Positions 7,950 to 15,751 of a stretch of DNA of 20,522 nucleotides are shown one piece after another. The notes under the pieces are model-generated. The model did no database searches and had not been told where the DNA came from. It saw nothing but the letters and a program-made list of their open reading frames with translations. The DNA is from CAYINU01 sp964364855 (GTDB taxonomy: Bacteria > Margulisbacteria > Marinamargulisbacteria > CAYINU01): assembly GCA_964364855.1 (NCBI GenBank), contig CAYINU010000025.1, forward strand, positions 1-20,522, written 5' to 3'. Every line of letters starts with the position of its first letter. Within the stretch, counting starts at the first letter, position 1. A program made the translations under genes and the position numbers.

Positions 7950-9065
7950 GGGTTGGCCCCTTCCGCAGTGCCTTGCCGAAGCTTGGCCGCTATAAACATA
8001 TCCAGATCCCCATCCAAAACAGCTTGAACATTGGACGTTTCAACCTTGGTACGATGGTCTTTTACCATGGAATAAGGGTGTAGGACATAGGAACGGATTT
8101 GGTTCCCCCAAGCAATATCCCGGTCGTTGTGACGCAATTCGTTCAATTGACTGACCTTTTCTGCTTCCATTTTTTGCAAGAGTCGCGACTTCAAAATCGT
8201 CATCGCTTTTTCTCGGTTGGAGATTTGTGACCGTTCGGCCTGAGACTGGGCCACAAGGCCGGTGGGGATGTGGGTAATCCGAACAGCCGAGTCTGTTTTA
8301 TTGACATGCTGACCCCCCGCACCTGACGCGCGGAAGGTATCCACACGCAAATCCTTGGGATCGATGGCAATGGCTACTTCATTATCTTCAAAATACGGAA
8401 TCACATCAACTGCCGCAAATGAGGTTTGTCGCTTATCATTGGCATTAAACGGCGAAATGCGCACCAGCCGATGTACGCCGGCCTCATTTTTGAGATAGCC
8501 ATACGCGTTGGGACCTTTGGCCGTCAGTGTCATCGATTTGATACCGGCTTCTTCGCCTTGAGTAAGGTCGGTAATTTCGGCCGTATATCCTTTTTTCTCC
8601 AGCCATCGGGCATACATGCGGTACAGCATTTGCGCCCAGTCCTGGGCATCTGTTCCGCCGGCGCCGGCATTAATGGTCAAAATACCGTCATGGCTATCGT
8701 AGGGACCCGACAACAGTGTCGCCAGCTCCAGGTCGTCCGTGCGGGATTTAAGGCGGTCGACCGTGACTGCCAGCTCAGCCATGATCTCCGCTTGCTCGCC
8801 CTCTTCTTTTGCTAGGTCAAGCAACGTCTGGCCGTCTTCTAGGGCCGTTTTGAGATCTTGGAACTGGGCTAGGATTTCTTTGAGCCGGGACAGCTTTTGG
8901 AAGATTGTCCGGGTGTTGGGATTGTTTTCCCAAAAACTGTCCTGTGTCGTTTCGACTTCTAATTGACGGATACGCTCTTGGAGGTGAGCGACGTCAAAGA
9001 TAGTCTCCGAGTCGAACAATTTTTTCTTGATACAGGGCTAGCGTTTGCTCGTACTCATGCAACAT
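7946..9065 (-). CDS. prfB: Peptide chain release factor 2, expressed by programmed +1 frameshift
   Basis: RF2 recognises UGA and UAA stop codons and triggers peptide release. The 0 frame starts at ATG 9065 (inside the 3' end of secA) and encodes 23 codons ending in GDYL at CTT 8999-8997, followed by an in-frame TGA (8996-8994). Skipping one T continues as DVAHLQERIRQLE in the +1 frame (8995-7946, 349 residues). The joined product is 372 residues. Numbered this way, the RF2-specific SPF tripeptide is at 204-206 and the catalytic GGQ at 250-252, almost identical to E. coli RF2, which supports the join. The GDYL-D junction resembles the E. coli GYL-D junction. The CTT TGA C slippery site allows RF2 to autoregulate its own synthesis. 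The stop overlaps the next gene as TTGA. Confidence 0.93.
8993..9008 (-). promoter_or_regulatory. prfB programmed +1 frameshift site (CTT TGA C) with upstream SD-like GGAG
   Basis: On the minus strand the sequence GGAGACTATCTTTGAC reads GGA GAC TAT CTT TGA C in the 0 frame. CTT is the slippery codon, TGA is the internal stop, and GAC is the first codon of the +1 frame. The TAT CTT TGA C core is identical to the E. coli prfB site as I know it. The upstream SD-like stimulator is weaker (GGAG) and is spaced 5 bases from CTT, rather than the AGGGGG with 3 bases seen in E. coli. When RF2 is scarce, termination at TGA is slow and ribosomes shift. Confidence 0.92.
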
Positions 9066-11521
9066 TTTTTGTACTTCTTTCCGGAGCCGCAGGGACACAA
9101 TTCATTCCGGCCTGGCAGTTCCGCAGTAGGATCAACATGTTCCGAGGGCGTCGGTGCCTGTTGTTGGACAACTCTAAAGCGTTGAATCGCGGATAATGCC
9201 TCTTCACCCGCCACAGCCAACAAATCGCCAAACATATCGTAGGCTTCGACTTTGTATTCGATCAACGGGTCGCGCTGGCCCCATGCCCGCAAGCCAATGC
9301 CGTCACGCAGGACATCCATATTGTGGAGATGGTCCATCCACTTTCGGTCGATGGAGCGCAACAAAATTTCTCTAACAATTTCGTCGAAAAGATCGACGGG
9401 AAAGGCGGCTTTCCGGGCTTCATAAGCCGCAACCAACTGTGAGCGGAGCCATTCGGTGCGTTGCTTTTCCCCAATGGCCATCAACTCTGACAATAACGGC
9501 GTGCCGGGCTGGACATATTCCTCACATTTTTGGGCCAATCCTTCCCAATCCGCGCCAGATCCTCGCTCCGCGGGCAAGCTAATATAGTCTTGCCAAGCGG
9601 CAGCAATCACCCGATCGATCATTTCTAAAACACGCTGGTCCAAATGATCCTTTTTCATGATCTGCTGGCGCAGCGTGTAAATGGTATCCCGTTGTTGATT
9701 CAGTACGTCATCATATTGGAGAACCTGTTTTCGCATCGAGAAGTGATACTGCTCGACTTTACGCTGTGCCCGTTCAATGGACTTGGAAATCAACGGATGT
9801 TCGATGGGCGTGTCTTCAGGCAGGCCCATTTTAACCATGAGCGCCGAAATGCGGTCTGACCCGAATAGCCGCATCAGGTCATCCTCCAGTGAAATATAAA
9901 ACCGGGATGCGCCGGTATCTCCTTGGCGGCCGGATCGTCCACGCAGCTGGTTGTCGATGCGGCGGGACTCATGTCGCTCGGTGCCAAGTACAAATAGGCC
10001 CCCTTTTTCGGCCACTCCCTCACCCAGAACAATGTCCGTACCCCGTCCTGCCATATTGGTCGCAATGGTGACGGTCTTTTCCTGACCGGCTTGCGCGATA
10101 ATCTCGGCTTCCTGCTCGTGGTACTTGGCATTGAGAACCCGGTGCGGAATATGCGTCTTCCGAAGCATAGCGGACAACAACTCAGAGGCCTCGATAGAAA
10201 TGGTTCCCACCAGCACAGGCTGGCCTTTGTCATAGAGGTCTTTTACCTCGTTAACGATGGCACGGTATTTTTCGGCACGGGTGCGGTACACCGTGTCCGG
10301 CATATCGTCTCTCACCATATCCCGGTGGGTGGGGATGGTCACCACATCCAAATTGTAGATCTTTAAAAATTCATCGGCCTCAGTAGCGGCAGTTCCGGTC
10401 ATGCCCGCCAGTTTGTCAAACATCCGGAAGTAGTTCTGGAAGGTGATACTGGCCAAGGTTTGACTTTCTTCTTTGACCTTGAGGGTTTCCATTGCTTCTA
10501 TGGCCTGATGTAACCCATCCGAATAGCGCCGGCCTTCCAAGATACGACCTGTAAATTCGTCCACGATCATGACTTCGCCATCTTTAATCACGTAGTCCAC
10601 ATCGCGTCTAAACAATGCCTTGGCCTTCAAACACTGGATGGCCATATGGGCCTGGTCCATGGTCTCCACCGAATACAGATCTTCCAGACCCAACGCGGAT
10701 TCCAGATGACGAATCCCGTCCTCGGTGAGCACGACATTTTTGTGTTTTTCGTCTACGGTATAGTGCTTTTCCACTGTCAACTGGCGCACCAATTTGGCCA
10801 TCTTTTGGTATTTGTCCGGAGCATCTTGTACGGGACCGGAAATAATCAACGGCGTGCGGGCCTCGTCAATGAGAATACTATCGACCTCATCTAAGATCGC
10901 GTAATGCCGCCTCAGCTGGCAGCATTGACCAAGATCCGTGGCCAAGTTGTCCCGAAGATAGTCAAATCCAAATTCGTTATTGGTACCATAGGTGATATGA
11001 GCGGTATAGGCATGCTGACGAGTCGGGTAAGGCATGCCGGATTGAATAAGGCCCACATTTAAGCCCAAAAAGGCATACACTTTACCCATCCATTGAAAGT
11101 CACGGCGGGCCAAGTAATCGTTCACGGTGACCACAAACACACCTTGGTTGGTCAGGGCATTGAGGTAGGCAGGCAAAGTACAGACCAAGGTCTTACCTTC
11201 ACCAGTCTTCATTTCTGCGATTTTACCCTCATGTAGAGCAAGGCCACCCATCAACTGCACGTCAAAGTGCCGCATCCCCAGCACACGGCGAGAGGCCTCC
11301 CGAACCACTGCAAATGCCTCCGGCAAAAGGTCGTCCAGAGATTCACCTTTTTCCAGGCGTTCTTGAAAAGCCACTGTACACTGCGCCAAATCTGCGTCGG
11401 ACAGCGACTGGTATTCCGACTCCAGGGCATTGATTTGGGCGACAATAGCCTCGTACCGTTGGATCTTTTTTTTGTTGGGGTCGCCCAGGACCCATTTGGA
11501 AATGGATTCTAACAATGCCAC
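9038..11521 (-). CDS. secA: Preprotein translocase ATPase SecA
   Basis: SecA is the motor ATPase that drives unfolded preproteins through SecYEG. This 827-residue protein is full length and intact. Walker A is MKTGEGKT (104-111) and the DEAD-type segment is LDEVDSILIDEARTP. The second nucleotide-binding fold shows TNMAGRGTDI and RGRSGRQGDTGASRFY. The helical scaffold region contains DRKWMDHLHNMDVLRDGIGL. The C-terminus carries a zinc-binding SecB/lipid tail, CPCGSGKKYKKCC (Cys 809, 811, 820, 821). It starts at GTG 11521, preceded by AGGGGGA. The stop is TAG at 9040-9038, and prfB translation starts inside its last codons. The secA-prfB order is widespread in bacteria. It follows the FliG-like gene after only 11 bases, with no room for a terminator. 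Confidence 0.98.
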   Translation of the reverse strand: MALLESISKWVLGDPNKKKIQRYEAIVAQINALESEYQSLSDADLAQCTVAFQERLEKGESLDDLLPEAFAVVREASRRVLGMRHFDVQLMGGLALHEGKIAEMKTGEGKTLVCTLPAYLNALTNQGVFVVTVNDYLARRDFQWMGKVYAFLGLNVGLIQSGMPYPTRQHAYTAHITYGTNNEFGFDYLRDNLATDLGQCCQLRRHYAILDEVDSILIDEARTPLIISGPVQDAPDKYQKMAKLVRQLTVEKHYTVDEKHKNVVLTEDGIRHLESALGLEDLYSVETMDQAHMAIQCLKAKALFRRDVDYVIKDGEVMIVDEFTGRILEGRRYSDGLHQAIEAMETLKVKEESQTLASITFQNYFRMFDKLAGMTGTAATEADEFLKIYNLDVVTIPTHRDMVRDDMPDTVYRTRAEKYRAIVNEVKDLYDKGQPVLVGTISIEASELLSAMLRKTHIPHRVLNAKYHEQEAEIIAQAGQEKTVTIATNMAGRGTDIVLGEGVAEKGGLFVLGTERHESRRIDNQLRGRSGRQGDTGASRFYISLEDDLMRLFGSDRISALMVKMGLPEDTPIEHPLISKSIERAQRKVEQYHFSMRKQVLQYDDVLNQQRDTIYTLRQQIMKKDHLDQRVLEMIDRVIAAAWQDYISLPAERGSGADWEGLAQKCEEYVQPGTPLLSELMAIGEKQRTEWLRSQLVAAYEARKAAFPVDLFDEIVREILLRSIDRKWMDHLHNMDVLRDGIGLRAWGQRDPLIEYKVEAYDMFGDLLAVAGEEALSAIQRFRVVQQQAPTPSEHVDPTAELPGRNELCPCGSGKKYKKCCMSTSKR

Positions 11522-11532
11522 CGCTGTCCCCC

Positions 11533-12030
11533 TTAAGCGCGTTGCGCGCCGACAGGGACGTTAGCTTCTTCTTCGTCAGCGGTTGCCAATTGATAGAGCC
11601 GCTCAAATACCTTATCGGACACGGCATTTCGCTCGATGGGCTCAAGTCCAGCGACCTGGCTACGCATCGTAGCGCTCAGATAAGGCAGCAGACGTTGCTG
11701 ATCTTCTGCGGGCAAATAACCAAAGAAAAAGCGAACCATTTGTGCAGGTTGAGACCCAATCCGAGCAGCCATTCGCTTATAATCTGCGCCACCGGTAGAT
11801 TCGGACTTTCCTTCGGGTGGGGCGACCTCAGATTTGGCCGAAGCCGGAATCTGATCGATTTCGCCGACAAACGCGTCCAACACGGACCGAGCTTGATTGA
11901 CATCCACGTTGGGGAGCGGCTCGCTTTGAATTTTTTGAACAATGGACTCCGGCAAGTAAGCATACAAAACAGAAGCGTCGCTGCCCAACAGAGACATCAA
12001 AATCTTCACTTTATTCATGTCATTTGCCAC
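11533..12030 (-). CDS. Short FliG-like protein (N- and middle-domain-like, no C-terminal motor domain)
   Basis: This 165-residue protein lies directly after fliF, where fliG is expected. Residues 5-58 (MNKVKILMSLLGSDASVLYAYLP...) resemble the FliG N-terminal domain that binds the FliF tail. Residues 84-148 (SQPAQMVRFFFGYLPAED, LLPYLSATMRSQVAGLEPI) resemble the FliG middle domain, with the EHPQ position degenerated to SQPA. An acidic/Ser-rich linker separates them. Normal FliG is about 330-340 residues. The C-terminal domain with the charged torque helix that meets MotA is absent, and the gene ends cleanly 11 bases before secA. The start is GTG 12030, with AAGGG 6 bases upstream; ATG 12018 is an alternative. 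The assignment rests on position and weak pattern similarity, so an unrelated FliF-associated adaptor is possible. Confidence 0.55.
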   Translation of the reverse strand: MANDMNKVKILMSLLGSDASVLYAYLPESIVQKIQSEPLPNVDVNQARSVLDAFVGEIDQIPASAKSEVAPPEGKSESTGGADYKRMAARIGSQPAQMVRFFFGYLPAEDQQRLLPYLSATMRSQVAGLEPIERNAVSDKVFERLYQLATADEEEANVPVGAQRA

Positions 12031-12033
12031 GTC

Positions 12034-13551
12034 TTACCCTTCCTGAGCAGCCCATTTTTGAATAACCGACGCCGCAGCTTCGGGCCGAGACCGTACACTA
12101 TCACGAAGTCGGCTCAAATGGCGCTCGTCGGACAACTCGTCCCGAATCTTTGAAAAATCCGTAGACCGGTCTTGATTTTGTCGTCCCCATATTAATTCGG
12201 AACCAGGCTTGCTTTTAGGACGGCGCACAAACCGAACCACCAGCCACAAAATGAGCACCGCAACGATGCCTCCGCCGACATATTTTACATTCAAATATTT
12301 TAAAAATACACTACCTGTTGCCCCGGCATTTCCGGTAACGACGATTTTTTCAGAAACGATAACCGTCTCGGGCTTGGGAATCGCAAAGTCGGCCTTGCTG
12401 AGCTGGATTGTGTCGCGTCCTTTGATATAGCCCACTGCGCCAGCAATCGTCTGGAAAATTTGCGTCTTCAACGGCGCGCCCAAATTGATTTTGGTATTAG
12501 CCGATGCCACCACCACACTGATGGCCATGCGATCAATAACGGGAGACTGATCTTGGTCAGGCTTTAGCGACACAGCCACAGCAACCTTGTACTGGCCTTC
12601 TGGCAAAATGCCGGCCAGCTGGTGGGTGGCCTTTTCCGCCAAAGCCCCTTCGAGTTCCTTTTGGTAGGAACGCCAAATGTTGAGGTCAACCTCGTCACCG
12701 CCCAAATCAGATATGGACTCCGATTCGGTGGTGACCGCATTAACCACCGTTTCGGGCTTGGAGACTACCGCCGGAACAGCGGGAAACGTTTTGGGCTGGT
12801 TTCGGGCCAATCTCTCAAACAATCCATTTGATAAAACCTGGCCTTCAACATCGATCACGGCAATATTCGCCGGTTCTAGGTTCTCCACGGCCCCGGATAC
12901 GTATTTGATAATGCTATACACCAGTTCATCGGAAATGGTATGACCAGGCGCCCGCCGCAACAGAACAGACGCTGTTACCAGGGGAGAGGTCGTTGAAAAG
13001 AGGCGGCGCTCCGGCATGACAATTTGGACTTTGCAGTTCTCGATGGACTCAAACTGCACAATGGCCTTTTCCAATTCGCCGGCCAATGCCCGTACCAATC
13101 GCACGCGTTTATCAAATTCAGTGACACCCAGATTTTCGGACTGGTCAAACAACTCATAGCCTTTTCGGCCGCCGCCGGGAAGGCCCTTCATTGCCAAGAT
13201 ATTTTTGGCGTCTTCGAGGTATTCTTCATCCACAAAAACGTCATAATTCCGACCCCGTTGTTCGGTATTAAAGGCAATTTTGGCAAAGCTTAATTCTTGC
13301 AATACGGCAGAAGTTTGAGCCGCATCTAAATTTTGGTATAGCCGGACATATTTAATCGTGCGGGGACGACGGTGTACGACGCCAGGCTTTCCGCTTTTAT
13401 CCGGCACACTGCCTTGATCTCGAAAAAATCGATACCCAAACACACCCAGCCCGACCAGAACGATGATACCGATCAATATCCACAAAAATCGGCGTCGAGG
13501 ACGACTGGGGGCTGGCTGGCCTTCCGTGTTTTCCTCTAACAGTTCAACCAT
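12034..13551 (-). CDS. fliF: Flagellar MS-ring protein FliF
   Basis: FliF forms the inner-membrane MS ring on which the rod, export gate and rotor assemble. This 505-residue protein (family about 530-570) has a first membrane helix at about 21-45 (FLWILIGIIVLVGLG). Ring-building modules follow, with YDVFVDEEYLEDAKNILAMKGLPGGG and SIENCKVQIVMPERRLF. After a disordered linker comes a second periplasmic part and the second membrane helix (GGGIVAVLILWLVVRFV). The tail RDSVRSRPEAAASVIQKWA is the conserved FliG-binding helix, so a FliG-type partner is expected. The start is ATG 13551 with GAGGT upstream. It lies 27 bases after fliE and 3 bases before the FliG-like gene. Confidence 0.95.
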   Translation of the reverse strand: MVELLEENTEGQPAPSRPRRRFLWILIGIIVLVGLGVFGYRFFRDQGSVPDKSGKPGVVHRRPRTIKYVRLYQNLDAAQTSAVLQELSFAKIAFNTEQRGRNYDVFVDEEYLEDAKNILAMKGLPGGGRKGYELFDQSENLGVTEFDKRVRLVRALAGELEKAIVQFESIENCKVQIVMPERRLFSTTSPLVTASVLLRRAPGHTISDELVYSIIKYVSGAVENLEPANIAVIDVEGQVLSNGLFERLARNQPKTFPAVPAVVSKPETVVNAVTTESESISDLGGDEVDLNIWRSYQKELEGALAEKATHQLAGILPEGQYKVAVAVSLKPDQDQSPVIDRMAISVVVASANTKINLGAPLKTQIFQTIAGAVGYIKGRDTIQLSKADFAIPKPETVIVSEKIVVTGNAGATGSVFLKYLNVKYVGGGIVAVLILWLVVRFVRRPKSKPGSELIWGRQNQDRSTDFSKIRDELSDERHLSRLRDSVRSRPEAAASVIQKWAAQEG

Positions 13552-13578
13552 AACGCATTACCTCGAAAAAACAGCTTA

Positions 13579-13890
13579 CTAAACTGGAATTTGTTGAATC
13601 TGCTTGAAGGACTCAACAGCATTGGAAACAACGGACGTCGCCACGGCGGCGGTCAAGCTCCATTTGCTAGTGGCCAATACCACTTCTTCAATGGACGCCT
13701 TTTTATTCAGGTAACGACGAATGGTGTCGTTGGACTCTTGTTCGACGCGGCTGACTTGACCCAAGGCATGCATGGCGGTATCCAGCATCTCCTCAAAGGG
13801 AACAGAAGCTTGAACAGCCTGGGGAACCAACGTTACCTGACCTGCTTGTTGGCCTGCTTGAATACGATTCACCATTTGAATTTGCTGCAT
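13579..13890 (-). CDS. fliE: Flagellar hook-basal body protein FliE
   Basis: FliE joins the MS ring to the proximal rod. This 103-residue protein is normal length for the family (about 100-110). The C-terminal half carries the typical pattern, with FEEMLDTAMHALGQV, EEVVLATSKWSLTAAVATSVVSNAVESFKQI split over residues 63-98, and the characteristic end IPV (as in the MPV/MQV ends of FliE). There is no signal peptide, as expected for a subunit that passes through the flagellar export gate. The start is ATG 13890 with a strong AAGGGG ribosome site. It sits between flgC and fliF in the classical flgB-flgC-fliE-fliF order. Confidence 0.92.
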   Translation of the reverse strand: MQQIQMVNRIQAGQQAGQVTLVPQAVQASVPFEEMLDTAMHALGQVSRVEQESNDTIRRYLNKKASIEEVVLATSKWSLTAAVATSVVSNAVESFKQIQQIPV

Positions 13891-13901
13891 GTCTTGCCCC
13901 T

Positions 13902-14360
13902 TTACTTCAAAACGTCGATCGTTTGTTGGACCATTGATTTCGCGGCTTTAAAAGCCGTCGTGTTGGCTTCATACAGGATGTTTGTGTAGGTTACATCCAC
14001 CATTTCCTCGGCAATATTAACATTGGGGAGATACAAAATACCATATTTGTTGGAGAACGGGTTTGCAGGATCAAACACCTTCCCAAACGGGATATCGCTA
14101 TCACGTACGCTGGCCACGCGCACCCCATATTCCGTAGACTCCAAAATCGCATATTTTCGGCGATACGGTGTACCGGCATCCGTCATCAAGGTAAAGGCAT
14201 TTGCCACGTTGGTTGCAATCAGGTTGAGACGAAACTTTTGCACCAATACGCCCTGCCGGCTAATCTCCAGGGCATCGCCGGAGCCGATCAAAGCCCATGT
14301 CGGAGTATGAGAAACCACTCCACATACGACACCCAAAACCAAGCAAACCCAACGCTTCAT
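13902..14360 (-). CDS. flgC: Proximal rod protein FlgC with an added Sec-type signal peptide
   Basis: FlgC is a proximal rod subunit. From about residue 27 the 152-residue protein follows FlgC closely: GDALEISRQGVLVQKFRLN, then the N-x-x-A-N region (NVAN, 51-54), GTPYRRK, LPNVNIAEEMVDV, and the C-terminal helix YEANTTAFKAAKSM. The unusual part is the N-terminus. Residues 1-23 (MKRWVCLVLGVVCG..., ending TWA) form a basic n-region, a hydrophobic core and an A-x-A-like cleavage site, which is a Sec signal peptide. FlgC normally starts at the D0 helix and is exported by the flagellar type III system. ATG 14360 is well supported by a TAATG overlap with the flgB stop and AAAGG upstream. No downstream in-frame ATG precedes the FlgC core. 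Confidence 0.9.
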   Translation of the reverse strand: MKRWVCLVLGVVCGVVSHTPTWALIGSGDALEISRQGVLVQKFRLNLIATNVANAFTLMTDAGTPYRRKYAILESTEYGVRVASVRDSDIPFGKVFDPANPFSNKYGILYLPNVNIAEEMVDVTYTNILYEANTTAFKAAKSMVQQTIDVLK

Positions 14361-14656
14361 TAGCTGCCTTTACCCATGGTGGCCACCCGGCGAATAATGC
14401 CGATATGGGTAGAAAACAGCTTGGTCAACGTGCTGTGACGCAATCCGTTGGTCGCCATCTTGGCCATCTCATTTTCGAGGTTGAATGTCTGAAAAAAACC
14501 AGTGCCTTGCTTTTCGGCCCATTCCAATTCATCTTCGAACACGACCGCTTCATATCCTTGGGTAGAGGCATTGGCAACATTATACGAATACACCGCCTGG
14601 CGGCGCGCAGCGTCATAGATCGCAGATTCAACGACTTGTAACTGTTGTAAGTTCAT
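14360..14656 (-). CDS. flgB: Proximal rod protein FlgB (short form)
   Basis: FlgB forms part of the proximal rod next to FliE and FlgC. This 98-residue protein is shorter than the usual 110-140. The N-terminal D0 helix contains RRQAVYSYNVANASTQGYEA (N-x-A-N and T-x-GY, residues about 18-37). The C-terminal helix contains LENEMAKMATNGLRHSTLTK, matching the FlgB pattern LE-x-EM-x-K. The region between, which normally carries a variable loop, is reduced to about 25 residues. There is no signal peptide, unlike the next gene. The start is ATG 14656 with AGGAGA upstream. It follows the sigma-factor gene after 9 bases and overlaps flgC as TAATG. Confidence 0.88.
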   Translation of the reverse strand: MNLQQLQVVESAIYDAARRQAVYSYNVANASTQGYEAVVFEDELEWAEKQGTGFFQTFNLENEMAKMATNGLRHSTLTKLFSTHIGIIRRVATMGKGS

Positions 14657-14665
14657 GCATTTCTC

Positions 14666-15430
14666 CTACTCTTCATTAAATTGTCGTTCTAGACGCCGCC
14701 GCAATTTCTCTAAAATTCGGGCATGGAGCCTACAGACCTTGCTGCGGGACAAATTCAACATTTCGGCAATTTCTTTTTGCTTCAGGTTTTTAAAGTAAAA
14801 CAACTCGATCACTTGCTTTTCCATCTCGTCCAGGCCCTTCAGTTCGTCCATGAGCAGCAAGTATTCGCGATTGCCATCAATTTCATTGAGTATTTCGGCC
14901 GACGGATCATGGGAGGCCGTGGTAGCCGTCACCCGCTCGATATCATCCAAAGACAACAGGTAGACCATTCCGGAATTGGAAATCAGGTCGTGCACGACTT
15001 TGGCGCGTTCAACCTCTGTCCCTTGCTCGTTTTGGACAGTTTCCACAGTCTCATTCATGACTTCCTCGACCCGTTCGCGAATCCGTTCCTGATAAGCCCG
15101 GTAGTCGGTCGGATTTCGATACGCCCATTCCCGCCGAATCATGTCCAAAATTTCGCCGCGAATGCGATAAAACGCATAGGTTTTAAATTGCGTGCCCTTG
15201 GTAGGGTCGTATTTTTTCTTGGCCTTGATGAGGCCCTCGATTCCCCAACTCACCAAGTCATCAAACTGGATGCCCGGGGGGGTTTTTGTGGCAGATATCG
15301 AGGCTGCCAAGGACTCCACCACGGGTTTGTACTCTATAATAAACGCATCCGTAATTTTGTTCGCGTCGGCTTCGCGCTTGGCGTCCTGGCTATTCAACTG
15401 ATGAATATTGAGTTTTTCCGGAGGGGTCAT
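14666..15430 (-). CDS. fliA: FliA/WhiG-type RNA polymerase sigma factor (sigma-28 family)
   Basis: This 254-residue alternative sigma factor of the FliA/SigD/WhiG group directs RNA polymerase to flagellar or related promoters. Region 2 spans about 30-105 and contains DDLVSWGIEGLIKAKKKYD, GTQFKTYAFYRIRGEILD and IRREWAYR. Region 3 is charged (110-150). Region 4 spans about 200-250, with MEKQVIELFYFKNLKQKEIA and the helix-turn-helix NLSRSKVCRLHARILEKL. It lies inside the rod-gene string, between the FlgJ-like gene and flgB. It would therefore be co-transcribed with structural genes, and positive feedback is possible. The start is ATG 15430, with AGGATA overlapping the stop of the gene before it. 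Which promoters it reads cannot be settled from this window. Confidence 0.88.
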   Translation of the reverse strand: MTPPEKLNIHQLNSQDAKREADANKITDAFIIEYKPVVESLAASISATKTPPGIQFDDLVSWGIEGLIKAKKKYDPTKGTQFKTYAFYRIRGEILDMIRREWAYRNPTDYRAYQERIRERVEEVMNETVETVQNEQGTEVERAKVVHDLISNSGMVYLLSLDDIERVTATTASHDPSAEILNEIDGNREYLLLMDELKGLDEMEKQVIELFYFKNLKQKEIAEMLNLSRSKVCRLHARILEKLRRRLERQFNEE

Positions 15431-15436
15431 TTTCGT

Positions 15437-15751
15437 TTATCCTACTTTGGCCTGAATGCGTTGCAGGTACTGGCCCAATCCGAACACATCCTGCTTGGCC
15501 AATGAGACCGAGATCTGGCGGCGCATCATTTGCGTATACAATTCGTTTTGGGCATTTGAGCCAAAGTCATCATTTTCTTCGTCACTCTCATCAATATCTT
15601 CAGCCGACATCATCATGTCGGGTACCAATGACTCCCCAAAAATTTCTTCGATCAGCATTTCCTCAAAGTCCTTGGGTGCGGTTTCCGGAGAGGTCTTTTC
15701 CAAAGAGGCCATGATATTGCTGTAATTGCCGATAATGGGGGAGATGTTCAT
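15437..15751 (-). CDS. FlgJ rod-binding-domain-like protein (single domain)
   Basis: This 104-residue protein follows flgI, the usual place of flgJ. Residues 28-42 (KDFEEMLIEEIFGES) and 64-101 (GSNAQNELYTQMMRRQISVS, then GLGQYLQRI) match the two helices of the FlgJ N-terminal rod-binding domain, a scaffold for rod assembly. A Met- and acid-rich insert (about 46-62, DIDESDEENDD) separates them. The C-terminal peptidoglycan hydrolase domain of proteobacterial FlgJ is absent, as in many non-proteobacteria. The start ATG 15751 overlaps the flgI stop as ATGA. The identification depends largely on position and a short helix pattern. Confidence 0.65.
   Translation of the reverse strand: MNISPIIGNYSNIMASLEKTSPETAPKDFEEMLIEEIFGESLVPDMMMSAEDIDESDEENDDFGSNAQNELYTQMMRRQISVSLAKQDVFGLGQYLQRIQAKVG

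Noticed and set aside
9017..9019. TTG start for prfB giving a 357-residue protein.
   Set aside because: The N-terminus would not match RF2, whereas the frameshifted product restores the conserved GDYL-D junction and the standard GGQ numbering.
11522..11532. Possible terminator between the flagellar and housekeeping blocks.
   Set aside because: The gap is only 11 bases and holds the secA ribosome site; no hairpin with a T tract can fit.
11515..12153. Plus-strand open frame of about 212 codons over the FliG-like gene and the fliF end.
   Set aside because: It has no recognisable motif and spans the junction of minus-strand genes that have proper ribosome sites; most likely a shadow frame.
14723..15505. 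Long open frame on the plus strand (about 260 codons).
   Set aside because: It lies exactly opposite the sigma-factor gene, whose conserved regions 2 and 4 are unmistakable; the plus-strand product shows no recognisable domain.
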